Shown in pieces: positions 62,236-64,000 of a stretch of DNA of 64,000 bases. How positions within the stretch are numbered: the stretch's first letter is position 1; each line of letters starts with the position of its first letter. The notes under the pieces are model-generated. The model made no database searches, was not told where the DNA came from, and worked only from the letters and a program-made list of their open reading frames with translations. The DNA comes from Planctomycetota bacterium (GTDB lineage: Bacteria > Planctomycetota > PLA2 > JAEUHO01). The stretch covers positions 62,001-126,000 of the forward strand of contig JAJDEN010000045.1 of NCBI GenBank assembly GCA_029259775.1, written 5' to 3'. The position numbers and the translations under genes were made by a program.

Positions 62236-63053
62236 CGCGGGTGTTCGCCAGGCGCCTACGCAACGGGTCCATCCTCGTGGCTGCGATCGCGGGCCTGCTG
62301 CTCTGGTACGGCCGCCAGGACGATCCCCTGGATCAGCCGCAGCGCGTGACGGGTTGGCTCCTGGTCGCGCTCGTTGCGTTCCTGGCGCTCTACAGCGTGC
62401 GCAAGAAGCTCGCCGTCGTCCCCCTAGGCAGCTCGGCGACCTGGCTGCAATGGCACGTGTACATCGGCCTCTTCGGAATCGTCTTGTTCGTGACGCACAA
62501 CGGATGGCACGCGCCGACGGGGACGCTCGAGTCGGTTCTCGCCGTGCTCTTCGTTCTCGTCACTGCGAGCGGCCTCGGCGGGCTCCATGTCTCCCGGCGG
62601 ATCCCGCCGCGGCTTGCGCGGCGCGGCGAGGAGGTGATCTACGAGCGTGTGCCGGCGTTCATCCACCGCTTGGCCGGTCGCGCGCAGGAACTGGCCCTGG
62701 AGTCGGTGACGAAGACACGCTCGCGCGCCATCGCCGACTTCCACGCGGCGGAGTTGGCGGGCTTTCTCGCGCGTCCCACGGACCGGCTCGAGCACATCCT
62801 GGGATGGGGCACTGCCCATCGCCGGCGCGAGCACGCGATGGCGGAGTTCCGTACGTGCCTTGGCCCGGAAGAGACGCCGGTCTTCGATGCCCTGACGGAT
62901 CTGGTGCGGCGGAAGGAGGATCTCGACTTCCACCGTGCCAACCAGGGCTTGCTGAAGTACTGGTTCTTCGTCCATGTCCCGCTCACGCACGCCCTTCTCC
63001 TGTTCACGGCAGCGCACGTCGTCGTCGTACATGCGTTCGGCGGTGGCCGATGA
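62232..63053 (+). CDS. Histidine-rich membrane protein, probable b-type cytochrome
   Basis: The 273-residue protein has about five helices. Histidines cluster in two of them: H75 (WLQWHVY), H89 and H93 (VTHNGWHAP), and H248, H253, H262 and H267 (FFVHVPLTHALLLF, then AAHVVVVH). These pairs could bind two b hemes. Its place between a four-cluster Fe-S protein and a multiheme cytochrome, with 4-base overlaps to each, makes it the likely membrane electron carrier or quinol-oxidising subunit. No known family signature was recognised, and it is not NrfD-like. Confidence 0.7.
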   Translation: MTRVFARRLRNGSILVAAIAGLLLWYGRQDDPLDQPQRVTGWLLVALVAFLALYSVRKKLAVVPLGSSATWLQWHVYIGLFGIVLFVTHNGWHAPTGTLESVLAVLFVLVTASGLGGLHVSRRIPPRLARRGEEVIYERVPAFIHRLAGRAQELALESVTKTRSRAIADFHAAELAGFLARPTDRLEHILGWGTAHRRREHAMAEFRTCLGPEETPVFDALTDLVRRKEDLDFHRANQGLLKYWFFVHVPLTHALLLFTAAHVVVVHAFGGGR

Positions 63054-64000
63054 CCGAGAAGCTGCAGGAGTTCGGATTCCGCGACTCGTCGTACGAGCGG
63101 GTGGAACAGCCCTGGCAATGCGGTCGGCTCGACGAAGGCCCGTGTCCGCTCGGCCCCGGTCCCCGCGGCAGTTGTGGAGGCAGAGCGGGATGCCGACCGC
63201 TGGCGCACGCCTCGGCGGCGGGATTCCGCTGCGCTCGGCTGAAGGAGCACGGTGGCCCGTGCACGGAGGGCCCCTCCGCCGGCGGGGGCTGCGCGATCGA
63301 GCTGACCGCCTGCCGGCCTGTGCACAGCGTGCGCGGCCGTCGCACCATCGTCGTGCGCATGAGCTTCGCGTTCACCCTGGGTGTGTTGCTCCTGCTCCTG
63401 TTCGGGCCGGCGCGAGACGACTTCGTGAATCCGGGTGCGCTCTCCGACGCCCACCATCGCCTAGGGCTTGATTGCGCCGGCTGCCATGGAGCTGCCGAAG
63501 GGGGCGCCGTCGACTGGCTGCGCTGGGCGTTGGATGGCAACGTCGACAGCGACATGGCGAACCGCTGCAAGCAGTGCCACATGTTGAGCGACGACCAGGC
63601 ACCTCGCAATCCGCACGGTCTGACGGACGAGCGCCTACGCGAGCTCCGAGCAGGTCAACTCGGTGGGGAGGGTGCCGCAGCTGACTGGATGGTCCCGACG
63701 ATGTCGTGCAGCGCCTGCCATCAGGAGCACCGCGGCCGCGAGCGCAAGCTCACGGCCACGTCCGACGCGGACTGCCAGGGCTGCCACGTGCGGAGCTTCG
63801 CTTCGTTCGAGAAGGGCCATCCCGAGTTCCCCGCCGCGTGGCCTCACGAACAGCGCCAGCCGGTGGCCTTCGACCACAAGGCCCACTACGGCGGACTCTT
63901 CGCCAAGGGTGCCGGGGAAGCGGGACCGTCGCTCGCCGCGTGGGGCGAACCGCGCTGCACGATCTGCCACGAGCCCGACGCCGCGGGTCGCGACATGCGC
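63050..64000 (+). CDS. Multiheme cytochrome c with eight-cysteine N-terminal head (partial)
   Basis: The frame opens at ATG 63050, overlapping the previous stop (ATGA), and is still open at the window end, so only the first 317 residues are seen. Residues 1-100 hold eight cysteines in two sets of four (24, 32, 42, 48 and 61, 71, 81, 88), each with a GPC-x3-GP-x4-5-C pattern and CRP at the end. A membrane helix follows (about 104-121). Five CxxCH sites come next: 142, 173, 220, 242 and 303. The topology puts the cysteines in the cytoplasm and the hemes outside. A metal cluster in the head is likely but unproven. Confidence 0.8.
   Translation, partial: MTEKLQEFGFRDSSYERVEQPWQCGRLDEGPCPLGPGPRGSCGGRAGCRPLAHASAAGFRCARLKEHGGPCTEGPSAGGGCAIELTACRPVHSVRGRRTIVVRMSFAFTLGVLLLLLFGPARDDFVNPGALSDAHHRLGLDCAGCHGAAEGGAVDWLRWALDGNVDSDMANRCKQCHMLSDDQAPRNPHGLTDERLRELRAGQLGGEGAAADWMVPTMSCSACHQEHRGRERKLTATSDADCQGCHVRSFASFEKGHPEFPAAWPHEQRQPVAFDHKAHYGGLFAKGAGEAGPSLAAWGEPRCTICHEPDAAGRDMR

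Noticed and set aside
62232-63053. NrfD/PsrC-type quinol subunit
   Set aside because: The number of helices is lower than in NrfD and the clustered histidines suggest heme ligation instead.

Overview
The window is a high-GC, gene-dense stretch of a Gram-negative-type chromosome, most likely from a planctomycete. The lineage call is an inference. It rests on several FHA-domain proteins, a TPR-CHAT protein, FG-GAP/ASPIC and dockerin modules, a squalene-cyclase-like repeat protein, SdrD/Cna-B-like surface modules, many multiheme cytochromes c, and LptF/LptG-type permeases that imply an outer membrane. No rRNA, tRNA, transposase, phage gene or CRISPR array was recognised. No stretch longer than about 300 bases lacks a gene.

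Layout. 1-4.6 kb: two membrane-anchored FHA proteins, the first ending in a CAP/SCP domain. 4.6-8.0 kb: arginase-family hydrolase, CDP-alcohol phosphatidyltransferase, a 178-bp inverted-repeat element, and a double WaaP-like kinase. 8.1-13.2 kb: a tight operon with ATGA stop/start overlaps at three of its four junctions (lptF, lptG, RluA-type pseudouridine synthase, TrmH-type methyltransferase, rsgA), facing folC. 14.5-20 kb: a cysteine-free transglutaminase-like protein, two uncharacterised envelope proteins and aroB. 20.1-26 kb: STAS protein with its own terminator, MoxR ATPase, a TatD-radical SAM fusion, coiled-coil protein, ung and a small anchored protein.

26-46 kb is an export-rich region. 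It holds an HtrA-type protease, its catalytically dead paralogue, and an FG-GAP/ASPIC/dockerin lipoprotein in one operon. Next come two tandem proteins with the metalloprotease plus VWA layout of animal CLCA proteins, a Cna-B-like protein with a GKS/AKS repeat tail, and a TPR-CHAT protein with a signal peptide. Then there is a small secreted basic protein interrupted by an in-frame TGA that is followed by a SECIS-like hairpin, so it is a possible selenoprotein. A squalene-cyclase-like repeat protein ends the region.

45.9-50.8 kb: an M1-like/M28/PDZ fusion peptidase overlapping a GT39-like glycosyltransferase. 50.8-53.7 kb: an unknown membrane protein and a class III cyclase with a C-terminal FHA domain. 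53.9-64 kb: a redox cluster running off the window end. It comprises a pentaheme lipoprotein, an outer-membrane barrel-like lipoprotein, an FAD/NAD(P)/2Fe-2S reductase, a tetraheme cytochrome, a protein with two cyclic-nucleotide-binding domains and four 4Fe-4S motifs, a histidine-rich membrane protein, and a multiheme cytochrome with an eight-cysteine cytoplasmic head. The genes together look like a route from NAD(P)H or quinol through membrane and periplasmic cytochromes. The adjacent cyclase could supply the nucleotide read by the Fe-S protein.
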